A stretch of DNA of 64,000 nucleotides from Adiantum capillus-veneris (GCA_014529385.2 CM043964.1:8567497-8631496); one strand, 5' to 3'. Positions 1 to 9,937 are shown, numbered from the stretch's first letter. Numbers and translations are program-made. The notes: generated by a model from the letters alone, not told the origin.

Positions 1-26
1 GCACACGCATTACCACCACCCTATCA
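1..26 (+). repeat. End of 5' LTR of G1
   Basis: These bases equal the last 26 bases of the 3' LTR at 5714-5739, end in CA, and are followed one base later by the primer binding site. Confidence 0.9.
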
Positions 27-27
27 T

Positions 28-40
28 TGGTATCTGAGAT
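28..40 (+). other. Primer binding site of G1 (tRNA-iMet type)
   Basis: TGGTATCTGAGAT resembles TGGTATCAGAGC, the complement of the 3' end of plant initiator tRNA-Met, with mismatches in its second half. Its place just after the LTR end supports the call. Confidence 0.8.
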
Positions 41-805
41 ATTTTTGGGAGGAGGCGAAAAGCGGGTTGCATGTGTGTTCGACGCTCTGCTTCTCTCCCA
101 CGTTCTGCAGACAGCGACGTCTCCGTTGTGCAGCAAAAGAAGACATGTACACTTTTCTGTACGCAGTGCGTGGATAGACAGCGACCTATGACCTACGACC
201 TCCATATGACCTAAGGCGGGCGACCAAGGAAAACTTGACAACACCGAGGCTCCGAAGGCTTCCGTTGGCGCCGTTGGCTATGCGCGTAGGAAGGCCCGCT
301 TAACCCTTGCATGAAGGAGGGTTGAACCCACCCCATGAGGGTAAGAGGCCAACGGTTTACCATTAAGCTATTGGACCTTGTTGTGTATAACAAGGAAAGA
401 TAGTCTACTTGTGCTGAAAGGAAAACTAGAAGGAAAGGGAAAGCTTCAAACTTCAAGGAAGTAGAGCTTCTTGGAGGAAGGCAAGTTTTCCTCCAAAAAT
501 TCTTTTTTCCTCAACAAGGTAGCTTCAAAGTGAAGAAAAGTCTTCACAAAAACGATGAGTTTTTGTGAAGAATCATCAAAGGTGTTCTTATAACGAACGA
601 CAAGTGAAGCGCTCAAATTCTTGCAAGGCGAGGTTCTCATGCAACGTAAATCGCGGAGCATACAAAACACAAAGACTTCAATTTCTCAAGGTACAATTGT
701 CGTTTTTTTCTCTCTTTGCATTAGTGTGTGTTTACCATGGCCAGTGAGGATATCCCACCTACACACATGTTTGATTTTTAGCACGTAGATCAAAATCAGG
801 GCACC
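41..805 (+). other. Leader between primer binding site and gag of G1
   Basis: This 765-base stretch has no convincing coding region. It is the expected untranslated leader of G1. I see no hairpin or other signal that I can support. Confidence 0.55.
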
Positions 806-1911
806 ATGAATGCTGCTGACACTAATATGCATGATGATGATGATCTAGGAGATCATAGGCTTATAGATATGGCTTCTTTTAAGACTTTGGAACATCACCA
901 AAGAGTACTTGAAAGCAACCTCTCTACACTCAATGCAAATGTTACCAATCTTACGGAGTTACCTCTGAAATTTATGAATTCACAGACGACTCAAGGAGCC
1001 ACAAGTGGCACGGTTCAAGAGAACCAAGCTCGCATGACTCAAGGAGTCCAAGAGACAAGTGCTGCAGAAGATGCAAAAGGTAGCAATGCATTACTTAAGA
1101 ATATCACCATTCGTGAGTTTCACGGAGAAGAGCGTGATCCCAACAAGGATGCGGTCAATACATTCTTACAGAAATGGAGTGATGTTCATAGATTGAGACA
1201 CACCCCGGATATAAAGACGACTGTGGAAACAAGTCTATCTCTTAAAGGCAAGGCCTATAAGTGTTGGATGACATTTCCAATAGATGCTTGTCCTTCGTCT
1301 TGGGCTACGTTTCAAGCTTCCCTGTCCAAAGAGTTTTTGGACTCCAATGAAGAAGATAAGAATTGGTTAGCATGGGATGCATGCTGCATGTCTGGTCTCT
1401 CTCTCACACAATACCTTCTCAGAAAATCATATTAAAACTAGAAGGTCTAGATGAATTCCAAAAGATCCGAGGTTTTAATAGGGGTCTTGACAAAAATCGT
1501 TGTCTTCATGTCAACACCCAACATCCAAAAAATTTGGAAGAAGCCATCAGTCATGCACAAAGGTATGATGATGACCAAGAGAGGAAAGGAAATATTCCCT
1601 ACTCTAAGAATACTTTTGCTAAGAACAATGTGGCTAAGAGCCAATGGCGAGGTAGATCTCCCACACGTTCCAAGAGGAATAAGAGACAATCGACCTCTCC
1701 ATGCCCACAAAAGGCAAAGAAGCCTAAGCACTCACAAGATACTCCACATGGGTCTCTCAACACTGCTGATTTTGAGCATGCAAAGAAACACAATTTGTGT
1801 TTTAGATGTCTTTTGGACCAACATAACAAGAAAGATTGTCCTCTTTTGCAAGGCAAAGAAAAGGCCATGCATGCACACGGTGCAACACCTCACATTAGAT
1901 TCATCTCCTAA
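806..1911 (+). pseudogene. gag: G1 gag (capsid and zinc knuckle), frameshifted
   Basis: Gag packages element RNA into cytoplasmic particles. The first 210 codons (806-1435) hold a Retrotrans_gag-like core with a conserved Trp-rich stretch near 1265-1390. The frame then breaks and continues in another frame from about 1430 to 1911. That second part has a basic segment and a CCHC zinc knuckle near 1798-1840, with spacing Cys-X2-Cys-X4-His-X4-Cys (CFRCLLDQHNKKDC). A single-frame product cannot be made. The start at 806 is the first ATG before the conserved core; no other evidence fixes it. Confidence 0.82.
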
Positions 1912-2009
1912 ATATTGTGCTGTAGAGGTTCTTCATACGAAAGAAAAGCACAAGTGTTGTGTGCCTGCTTCAATGTGGCAGCCCACCTTTGGCCCCCATG
2001 ATTTGATTT

Positions 2010-2308
2010 GCATGCATGGCACTATTAATGGACAACATGTTTGTATTTTATGGATGATGGTGCAACTCATAACTTCTTGAACTATAAGCTAGTCAAGAAA
2101 TTGAAGCTTACACAGACTCCCTGCTCTCACAAGTATATGGTGGAGCAGATGTTTGGGAATGATAAAGAAGTATGGGACACGGTAGTTCAAAGGGTTGTTC
2201 AAGATCATACGATGACCCTTGACTTCCAAGTTATGAACATGGACCGTGCTGATGTAGCTTTAGGATGGGAGTGGGCTGCATGGTTTAGGAAACACATTGT
2301 ACACTAGT
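2010..2308 (+). pseudogene. G1 aspartic protease remnant
   Basis: The retropepsin active site is recognisable as MDDGATHNFL near 2050-2080, where the family usually has D-S/T-G-A; here the second position is Asp. The reading frame enters it by frameshift and ends soon after 2300. Family knowledge: this domain cuts the Gag-Pol polyprotein. It lies between the zinc knuckle and reverse transcriptase, as expected for gypsy elements. Its downstream part (2310-2660) has no recognisable conserved motifs and contains short repeats of a Ser/Asn/Gln-rich phrase. Confidence 0.7.
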
Positions 2309-2718
2309 TATGAATGCAACTCCTTATCCTTTATGGCCAATGGTAAACATGTGATTTTTCTTGGTGAGAAAAACATAACATCTGTACCTCTTATATGTAC
2401 AACCGAGCTTTCTATTTTACAGAAAGCAAATTTAATAAATGAAGTCTTTTTGTGTTACTGCTTGTCTCTAAGTCTTGTGAATTCTCAAGAGCAAAGTGCG
2501 GTGAATTCTAGTAATGGTATGCAAAGTGCAATGAATTCTACTGATAAACAAAGTGTTAACAAATCTAACGAGCAAAGTGCTCTCAATTTTAATTCTATAG
2601 AGCAACATGCAATTGTTGTAAAACAAACATTACAGGAATTACAAGATTCTCCATCCTAGTATAACTTTCTCCTTTTGTATGGCAAAAGCTAACTCACTTA
2701 CTCACGGAGTATAGTGAT

Positions 2719-4016
2719 ATGTTCTTAAGTAATTTACCACCTGGTTTACCCCCTACACGTGATGTGCAACATGGCATAGATGTCTTGCCAGGCACTAAAC
2801 CGGTGAGTAAACCACCATATTGTATGAGTGCTAAAGAAGCCAAGGAGGTTGAGAGTCAGTTGGCTGACTACCTCGCCCGTGGTTTCATTAGACCTAGCAC
2901 TTCGCCTTTGGTATCACCAATTCTATTGGTAACAAAGGTTATCGCGGGTTAAACGCCATAACCATCAAGAACAAGTGTCCTCTGCCAAGAGTAGATGAGT
3001 TGTTTGATCAACATCATGGGGCAAGATACTATATAAAGATAAATCTTCATTCAGGATACCACTAGGTGCGTATGCTTTTACAAGATATCTTCAAAACTGC
3101 CTTTAGAACACGGTTCGGGCATTTTGAATTTTTGGTTATGCCTTTTGGTCTAACCAATGCTGTAGCTATATTTATGACACTCATGGATAGTGTCTTACGT
3201 CCCTATATTGGAAACTTTGTTGTGGTTTTCCTTCATGACATTCTCATTTACAATAAGACTGAAGATGAACACATAGCACACTTACAATTAGTGTTCGAAC
3301 AGCTATGAGCTCACGCGTTGTATGCTAAGCACAGCAAGCGAGATTTCTTTAAAACATAGATACATTACCTCGATCATGTGATCTCTTAATCTGGAATCAA
3401 GATGGACACTGACAAGGTCATTGCCATTCTTTGATGGCCACATCCCAACACGGTTGAGGAGCTTCAAATATTTTTAGACATGGTTGGATTTTATCGACAG
3501 TATATCCATGACTATGCCAAAATCACTGTTCCTACATGACGGATCAACATAAAGCAAAAGGTAAGACCTTTTCTTGGGAAGAAGCCCAAAACGCAGTTTT
3601 GAACAGCTCAAGGTAGCTATAGCCACACTGCTCCCATCCTAGCAATCGTTGACCCACTTAAGCCATTTGTGGTAATGACTGATGCTAGTGATAAAGCCAT
3701 TGGTGTGGTACTTCTCCAGGAGGGAAGACCTATAGCTTTGAAAGTAAAAAGTTAGATAGAGCTCAAAGAATTATTCTGTTTATGAGAGAGAGCTCTATGC
3801 CATAATTCATGCTTTACAAAAGTGGCGACACTATTTATATGGTGGTGAGTTTGAAGTAGTTTTTGACCATGAGAGTATCAAATGGTTTACTACTCAAACA
3901 GACTTGAAGGGCCGTAAAGATAGATGGACAAAAATCCTTCAAGATTATGATTGTAAGCTACAATATCGCAAGGGGCAATGTAATGTAGTTGCAGATGCAC
4001 TAAGTCGAATGCCTTA
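2719..4016 (+). pseudogene. G1 reverse transcriptase and RNase H remnant
   Basis: Conserved phrases in order are the region before the fingers domain ([17 protein letters not shown] near 2880), [17 protein letters not shown] near 2945, the segment [13 protein letters not shown] near 3123, and an RNase H start near 3675 (MTDASDKAIGVVLLQEG). Several key positions are lost. About ten codons are missing after LLVTK, the first catalytic Asp in the IDL-type motif reads Asn (INLHSGYH near 3043), and the catalytic FLDD box reads FLHD near 3228. Stops and frameshifts occur throughout. The copy could not prime DNA synthesis. Confidence 0.85.
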
Positions 4017-4288
4017 GATTAATTCACTTGCTTTCACGGAACTAAAGAGTGAATTTTTGGAGTCATTACGTGGCAAGTGTGCACAAGATCAATCACATGC
4101 TAAAGTGTAGAGTGCAGTTTTAAAAAGGGATCCCTCACACATCTCACATGTCCCTGAACAGCCAGATCAACATGTCTCTGCACATGCAAATAGAAACTCC
4201 AACACATAGAGCTCCACCCCTGCTCAAGAAGAGCTTAAGCGATGGAAGAATTTTTCTATTGATGATGGCTACTTACTCCACAAAGGTA

Positions 4289-5610
4289 GAGTATGTGTGC
4301 CAAAGGACGCAGACACTAGGCACCAAATCTTATTTGGGTGTCACGATAGTCCAAGTGCTGTTCATCTGGGTATTCGTAAGACGTATGCCTTAGTTCGAAG
4401 GCAATTTTATTGGCCGGGCTTACATCATGATGTTCAAGAGTAAATACTTAATTGTCAACAGTGCCAAGTTAATAAGGCAGAGTGCCTCAAGGTAGGTGGC
4501 CTTTTACATCCTTTAGAAATTTCACAAGGTAAGTGGGAGAGTATCTCTATGGATTTTGTAGTAGGACTACCTACTACAAATTGTGGCCATGATTCCATTT
4601 GGGTAATTGTAGACCGTCTCACAAAGATGGGTCGATTCATTCCCACTAAGACTACGGTTAAGACACCAAAATTAGCACGGCTATTTCTAGAGAATATATA
4701 TAAACTCTACGATTTTCCAGCTAGTAGCATTAGTGATAGAGATCGAAAGTTTGATAATCACTTTTGTGGAGTGCTATGTTTCAAAAGTTGGAAACTAAAC
4801 TTAATCTAAGTACGGCTGATCATACAGAAACGGATGGTGAAACAGAAAGAGTTAATCAAGTGCTAGAGGATATGCTACGAGCGTACGTTATCAAGAAGCA
4901 AACCAATTGGGAAGACTAATTACCTATATTGGAATTTGCTTATAATAGTTCAAAGCATGTGACTACAGGGTTTAGTCCATTTATACTTTTGTATGGATTT
5001 CAACCTAGATCACCAATTACGGTGGGATTGGCTAAGGAGAGATACAACAAGCGAAGGATTTTCTCCAAGACCATTTTGACATGCTTCGAGTTCCTCGACA
5101 GAATGTTAAGCAAGCTCAAGATCGATATAAGGAGTATGCAGATGAGCATCAACATCTTGCTACTTTCGAAGAAGAAGACAAGGTTTTCCAAGTTCCGGAG
5201 CATTCAGAAAGTCTGGAGATGGGAAAAGTTGCTAAACTTTCACCACGCTATTGTGGACCGTTTACCATTCTCAAACGTATAGGTCAAGTGGCCTATAAGT
5301 TAGCTCTTCCAGAGTACTCACGAGTTCATCCTGTTTTTCATGTTAGCCGTTTACAAAAACGGCTAGGATAGAATGATAATGTCATTGACACAGATGTGTT
5401 TGTTGACCTTATCACAGCACCAAGCATTCCTCATGAACCCGAAAAGATTTTGGATTCTCATGAGCTTCGCAGCAAACATCATGTCAGGCGACAGGTGTTG
5501 GTAAAATGGCTAGATATATCTAAAGAAATTTCTACATCGGATAATGTCTCTGCACTTAATAAACGTTTTCCTACATTGGTTTTAGAGGAAGAAAATGATT
5601 CGCCAGGGGG
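4289..5610 (+). pseudogene. G1 integrase with chromodomain-like C-terminus, frameshifted
   Basis: The zinc-binding HHCC part is visible near 4325-4465 (two His, then CQQC). The catalytic core follows, with an Asp in SISMDFVVGLP near 4545, an Asp in the SDRDRKF stretch near 4733, and the Glu region GETERVNQVLEDML near 4835. After a frameshift near 5080 the C-terminal tail reads on to about 5610. It includes the phrase [15 protein letters not shown], typical of gypsy integrase C-termini, and a region beginning PEKILDSHELR that resembles a divergent chromodomain. Family knowledge: such tails bias insertion toward heterochromatin. Stops at 4441 and 4918 disable it. Confidence 0.85.
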
Positions 5611-5616
5611 GGGTAA
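5604..5616 (+). other. Polypurine tract of G1
   Basis: The purine run AGGGGGGGGTAA lies directly before the TG that opens the 3' LTR. It is the plus-strand primer site in this element class. Confidence 0.8.
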
Positions 5617-5739
5617 TGTAAGGACATGGATCCTATGGGCAAGGCCATCGGCACGGCCAAACAATGTGTATGCTAGGGGAAGGCTATAAGATAGCATGGT
5701 TGGGTGGAGACTAGCACACGCATTACCACCACCCTATCA
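5617..5739 (+). repeat. 3' LTR of G1 (123 bp)
   Basis: The repeat starts TGTAAGG after the polypurine tract and ends CCCTATCA. Its last 26 bases match the window start exactly. A length of 123 bp is very short for a coding gypsy element. Confidence 0.88.
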
Positions 5740-6992
5740 AAGATGAAGATGCAAATAGTGATGCTTCCTTGTCAGGGTTGAGAGAAGAGAATGCCATTAT
5801 TGATGTCTTTTTATCTGATTGTGATATTTATGAGCAACATATTATGGATGTTTTCTCTACTGCTAGTACCTATTTAGAGGGGCTGCATGAAGAGTCTTCA
5901 CAATGTATTGATGGATCTTTGGCTACCATATTGCTTGGATGATGTTCTTTGTGTGCCTAACATTTCTGACATGATTGAAGTACAGGATACTAGACACAAA
6001 GTTTCTTCTTCTCTTATTTCTCATGAGCTAGAAGAGGAAGCAACCCACAATTCTTTGATAGATGATGAGAGTATTCACTGATATACTAATCCGAAAGTGG
6101 ATGCAAATGCACAAGTTGCAACTCTTTTTCATGGCCAGGCTAGAGTTTCAAGTAATGATGTCTCTGACACTGATGCAAGATTTTCAGAGGTTCGTGATAA
6201 CTATGAAGTCAGAGGGGGTGAATCATCACAATGGATAAAGCAAAGGATGCACATGCTTCTTCAGTTTCTTTGACGGGGTACTGGCTATCGTTGGGTACAT
6301 AAACTCTTTCTACTAATGCTTATGTCAATGCTATTATGGTTACCAGTTAAAGGTATGTAGTGTTCCTAAAAGCTATCAAATGTTTATGAGAGCTAGGTGT
6401 TGCGTAATGATTCTAGGAAAGTTTTACTCTATTGTGAGGCTCATAGATGCCGTGTGCTTGCAATGGTATTTGACCCAGGAGATTTTGAGGTCCTTAAGAA
6501 GCACGTTGAATATGGCTCTTTTGGGTGCATTATGTCATTGGTTGGTGATTGATCCAGGTATAACAAGGTTACACCAAGGTTGTTTGATGCCGATAGAGAC
6601 CAATAGTGTATGCTCATGTGGTTTTAATGAAGCTCCAATACTTAAGCAAGATCTTCTTAGACCATATGACCCTAGTGGTGTTCATCATGCTTACAGGTTA
6701 TGGCAAGAGATTTATAGATTTTTCAGTGGATCATGCTTATGCTTTATTGGATGGATCTACTTGATTGATGAATTTTTTTTGACTTTTTCCTTTGATCTTG
6801 GACACTTATGACTGCCTAAAGTCAAATTTTTGATGGTTATTGGTAGCATGCTTACAGTCGACCACTGCTTGCATGCTAGCAATTTTTATACTTATCGTTT
6901 TTGAAGATGTTTGACACATACCCGAGGATGTGCAGGTTAAAAGGGGGTGGATGTCGTGCTGTCGTACATCTAAATGGAGAATTTCATGCAGG
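5740..6992 (+). other. Unassigned stretch with decayed coding-like segments
   Basis: No family is recognised. The first about 200 bases stay open on the plus strand in one frame, running to a stop near 5940, and encode an acidic peptide starting DEDANSDASLSGL. Further on, from about 6400 to 6560, one plus frame reads LRNDSRKVLLYCEAHRC and then VLAMVFDPGDFEVLKK before stops near 6550 and 6604. The phrasing looks protein-coding but decayed, possibly from an unrecognised TE or a gene fragment. Frames are broken, and no start, splice or terminal-repeat structure could be fixed. Confidence 0.35.
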
Positions 6993-7017
6993 AGTCACAT
7001 ATTTAGTGTTTTTTTAT

Positions 7018-7250
7018 GAATGCTCGGAATATGGTTGGGAGCATAGCATTTTCACATGATGGAAAGCTTGCAATGGTCGTCATGTGGCGTGGCAACAGTT
7101 GTTTAAATCATAACTTGGAATCTAAAGTCGTCAATGTCAGAAGTTTTTGGAGTGAAGATTATGCTTTGGGCTTTGACCTCGACTGACGGTATCACTCATG
7201 CCAATGCAAGAGTGATTGAAGCACTCACGAACGATACGTAAGCTTCATTA
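7018..7250 (+). pseudogene. Exon-like fragment in R1, WD-repeat-like phrase, source unknown
   Basis: The first frame reads MVGSIAFSHDGKLAMVVMWR, which has the look of a WD40 blade; R2 has a related reading at 38770-38930 with an intact AWNMVGS start. A second frame continues with THANARVIEALTND near 7195-7240, whose counterpart in R2 is THANARAFEALMNH. Conservation of amino-acid phrasing between the two copies suggests a captured exon. The donor gene is not identified, and ordinary divergence of a duplicated TE could give the same picture. Confidence 0.35.
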
Positions 7251-7493
7251 TTAGAGAACTTTATTGCCCCAGATGGCATCATTTGAAGTATGTTGACTAC
7301 ACGGTCATGACCAAAGAGGCATGGAAGTGGGTGACAAGTATTCAAGGAGTAGAAGAGGTGCTTTGATAGTTTATTATTTCTGACAGCGTTACTTGAAATC
7401 ATTGATAACAAGCAAAGGCCAATATAGCGATGGCAAGGATTGAACATGCTTTGATATGTATGCACGCTAATTTTTTTGTTTTGCTCTTCCTAG

Positions 7494-7610
7494 GTTAAGT
7501 GTGGTGCACATTGGAGATCACATTTAGGGGCTAATGTCCAGGATGTTATCACTTCTGCTATCACTTTGATTGCATTGTCGAGCTTGATATCGCTGCTTAA
7601 GGGCCACTTA
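7494..7610 (+). pseudogene. 39-codon exon-like segment in R1, source unknown
   Basis: The segment is preceded by a pyrimidine-rich tract ending TAG and followed by GT, and it is open in one frame (VKCGAHWRSHLGANVQDV, then a run of Ile, Leu and Ser). The R2 counterpart at 39235-39355 keeps the frame open with a few replacements. It looks like a captured internal exon between R1 intron-like flanks. The donor gene is not recognised. Confidence 0.35.
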
Positions 7611-8190
7611 GTGTGAATGGCCACTTGGGGAAAAAACACTATTAATAGGAATTATGCAAGAAATAAAAAAGCGGGGGCCAGTAAAATAGAGGGAGATCAT
7701 CTGGAGTCGAGAACGAGCCGCTAGAAGCAAAGTAAGAGGTTGACGAGCGCATCACTATCAAGGCCGCCCATGAGCAGAGGAGGACGAGCTGACAGTGGGG
7801 TTGCTTGTGGTGAAGCTAGAAGGAGAGGAAAGAGTTGAATTGTCGAGGCGCTGGTGGTTTGGAAGCCGGCCGAGCAGGGGCGTCAACTGCAGCACCGATT
7901 TCCGGATAGGGAGCCGCCATCCCAGCAAGAAAAAGAGGCCCGAGGGCTTGTTGCAGCTAGGTGTGGCCTTCGTTGGTAGACAGCAGTGTATCTGGTGGCG
8001 AATCAAGGAAGTGGCATCAATTGTAGTGGCAAGGGTACCATGAGGGCATTCTGCAAGCGAGAGTAGTGCAGGTGTGAGAGCCAGGTCGTCCAGTTGGCAG
8101 CTGCAGGTGTTGAGAGCACCGGGTGGTGGGGTAGGCAAGTGAAGACAGAGAGCCGCCAGCGCGTGCGACGAGGAGGGAGATGACGAGATT

Positions 8191-8397
8191 TTGGAAGAGC
8201 AGGAGCAGCACGAAGGAAAAGCAAGGGAGTTGTACGAGTGTGATTTTGATATTGTTGGGCAATATGAATCAATGGTTCTCAATTTTGAGGTACTGAAAGT
8301 GTTGACAGAGAGCCTTGACAAGCTGAATATCGGAGACTATGAGGTGAAGCTCAATCATAGGCGGCTTTTGGATGGCATGCTAGAGCTTGTGGGGTGA
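8191..8397 (+). pseudogene. Captured histidyl-tRNA synthetase exon (R1 copy)
   Basis: From about 8206 to 8394 the frame encodes a piece of the class II catalytic domain of eukaryotic histidyl-tRNA synthetase. It begins in the motif 2 loop region, where the family reads [12 protein letters not shown] and this copy reads RELYECDFDIVG. It continues through [20 protein letters not shown] and [13 protein letters not shown] before a TGA at 8395. The full enzyme attaches histidine to tRNA-His; this roughly 60-codon piece lacks motifs 1 and 3 and has no activity on its own. The second copy at 39930-40112 keeps REFYQCDFD, closer to the family, so R1 has drifted. It sits between non-coding R1 sequence, as expected for exon capture. 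Confidence 0.85.
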
Positions 8398-8889
8398 TGA
8401 GGAGGTACCACATAGCAAAGGTTTAAAGACGAGATAATCCATCCAGGGGAAGATATCGGGAGGTCTTTCAAGCAAGTGCGTTGTCGAGGAGGTTGAGAAC
8501 GAGAGCGAGGAAGAAAAGGGAGCGTCAACTGCAGTAGGTAAAGAAATTGGTTGGAGCCGACGAACTGCCAAGGCTTGGAGAAGCAGATCTTTAGCAGTTT
8601 TCAGAGGTTTGTTTGAGTTAAAAGAAGACTGAAGCAAGCGGCAACAAAGTGAGTGCATGTAAAGGTGGTCGGGAAGAGCAAGGGAAGGGCGTTGAGGCCA
8701 TACAGATTTGGCATTTGCACTTCCGCTCATAGTCTCCGTGAGCTCAAGAGCACTTGTTGCCTATTGCGATCAAGTTATTTTTTGTATTTAGATTGTAGTT
8801 CATTAAGTAATTCAATTCAAGGTGTACAAGGTGTTGTTTTGTGCTGTATTCTCTTGAGATGTGCTTCTTTCTCTCACCGTTTCCCACAG

Positions 8890-9028
8890 CGAGCAGCCTG
8901 ATGCTGACCCAGCTTAACTTGTGAACAATATTCCCCCGACAATGTTCACGACCAAATATTGGAGAAAGGTGTTGTTTGATGATCTTGAAAAGTCTTTTTT
9001 GATGTTGCATCCCTTCTTGAAGCCCAAG
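8890..9028 (+). pseudogene. Exon-like segment in R1, source unknown
   Basis: The segment is preceded by a pyrimidine-rich tract ending CCCACAG and followed by GTACATGG, so it has good splice-site context. One frame reads VNNIPPTMFTTKYWRKVLFD and then DLEKSFLMLHPFLKPK. The R2 copy at 40604-40742 encodes the same peptide with few changes and lacks the R1 stop near 8915. This supports a captured exon. I do not recognise the donor gene. Confidence 0.45.
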
Positions 9029-9575
9029 GTACATGGGTATATCTATGGATTATTATGAATAGTTGTATAAAAATATATAGAATAATCTAAGTCCATATCG
9101 TGGGTGAAGGCTAGATATTGTATACAAAGTAGTTACTAGTATCGATAATTTACTAGTCCATATGGTGGATGAAGGCTCGACATTATAAATAAAATAGTTA
9201 CTAGTATGATTTACTAGTGAGTAATTTATTGCATAAATGATTGAATGTGTGGTAAATTTTATATGGACATTGACATCATGCAAATTTGGTTATTAATATT
9301 GATAATTTACTAGTGAGTAATTTATTGCATGCATGATTGAACGTGTGGTAATCATATCGCCATTGACATCATGCAAATTTGGTTTTCAAGCATGTGTGGT
9401 AATCTTATTGGCCATGACATCATCAAAATTTTGATTTCCCAGTAATAAAAGCAGATGTGGTAGAAGTTTGGAGAAGATGAGGGTCTTATTCATTTCATAG
9501 CATGGAGTTTCCTATGCATCAATAGAACCTCTTAGGATAAAGACTAGTAGCAAGAGTAAAGAAAAGTGAATCACT

Positions 9576-9822
9576 CCTGGGGAGGTCACCTAATAAAAAT
9601 GTAACCTATCACGTGAGTTCAACAGAAGGGTATTTAAAGTTCTTGAAACTTACAGAAATATATATACAGAAGGGCATTATTTTTTCAAATTCGAAATTTT
9701 TTACAGATTTTAAAAGAAAAGGGTATATTATATGTTTAAAAAAATCCACAGATAAGGGGTATTACAAACATGTTTTGAACGCATGTGATATGGTAGTTTT
9801 ACACATAGTGAACCCCCCGAGG
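9576..9822. mobile_element. MITE-like element, 247 bp
   Basis: The segment is bounded by imperfect inverted ends: CCTGGGGAGGTCAC on the left, and on the right the complement of CCTCGGGGGGTTCAC. It is flanked by a 7-base direct repeat AATCACT at 9569-9575 and 9823-9829. The interior is AT-rich and has no gene. It lies exactly between the end of R1 and the start of the A LTR remnant, so the repeat could also be a chance feature of that junction. The superfamily is not assigned. Confidence 0.5.
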
Positions 9823-9924
9823 AATCACTTTTGTTATTCTCCTTAGGATCTATTCTAATGAAATGCTCACTATGTTCATGCTATTTTTTGCTACACACAA
9901 CTTACTAGGCCATTAAATGTTACA
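9823..9924 (+). repeat. Truncated 5' LTR remnant of A
   Basis: About 100 bases match 28512-28614 with few changes and end CATTAAATGTTACA, directly before the primer site. Similarity to the 3' LTR stops at the left border, so most of the 5' LTR is missing. Confidence 0.82.
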
Positions 9925-9925
9925 T

Positions 9926-9937
9926 TGGTATCAGAGC
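9926..9937 (+). other. Primer binding site of A (tRNA-iMet)
   Basis: TGGTATCAGAGC matches the complement of the plant initiator tRNA-Met 3' end exactly. Confidence 0.9.

Larger units (their letters stand above)
1..5739 (+). mobile_element. Ty3/gypsy chromovirus-like LTR retrotransposon G1, degenerate
   Basis: The element has the order LTR end, primer binding site, gag, protease, reverse transcriptase, RNase H, integrase, chromodomain-like tail, polypurine tract, LTR. The 26 bases that open the window recur exactly at 5714-5739, so the window begins inside the 5' LTR. All reading frames carry stops, frameshifts and small deletions, and both reverse-transcriptase metal-binding aspartates are altered, so it is a dead copy. 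The integrase-before-tail order and the chromodomain-like C-terminus point to the chromovirus branch of Ty3/gypsy. No target-site duplication can be checked because the left flank is outside the window. Confidence 0.93.
6993..9570 (+). repeat. R1: 2.6-kb dispersed repeat carrying captured gene fragments
   Basis: This unit recurs in the same orientation at 38740-41284 with point changes and small indels. The shared sequence starts at AGTCACAT and stops at AAAAGTGAA in both copies, which defines the borders. Inside are several exon-like pieces in plus orientation, one clearly from histidyl-tRNA synthetase, separated by non-coding DNA with intron-like AG and GT ends. No transposase, long LTR or clear terminal inverted repeat was found; the ends share only a weak TCAC...GTGA symmetry. 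It behaves like a non-autonomous, gene-capturing TE (Pack-type or Helitron-like), but its class is not proven. Confidence 0.8.

Noticed and set aside
7018-7250. Naming the WD-like fragment as a specific Mediator or other WD-repeat gene
   Set aside because: The phrase is too short and no second conserved block confirms a particular gene.
6993-9570. R as a Helitron
   Set aside because: CTAG occurs near the right end, but the shared sequence continues past it, and no terminal hairpin or A/T insertion site could be confirmed.
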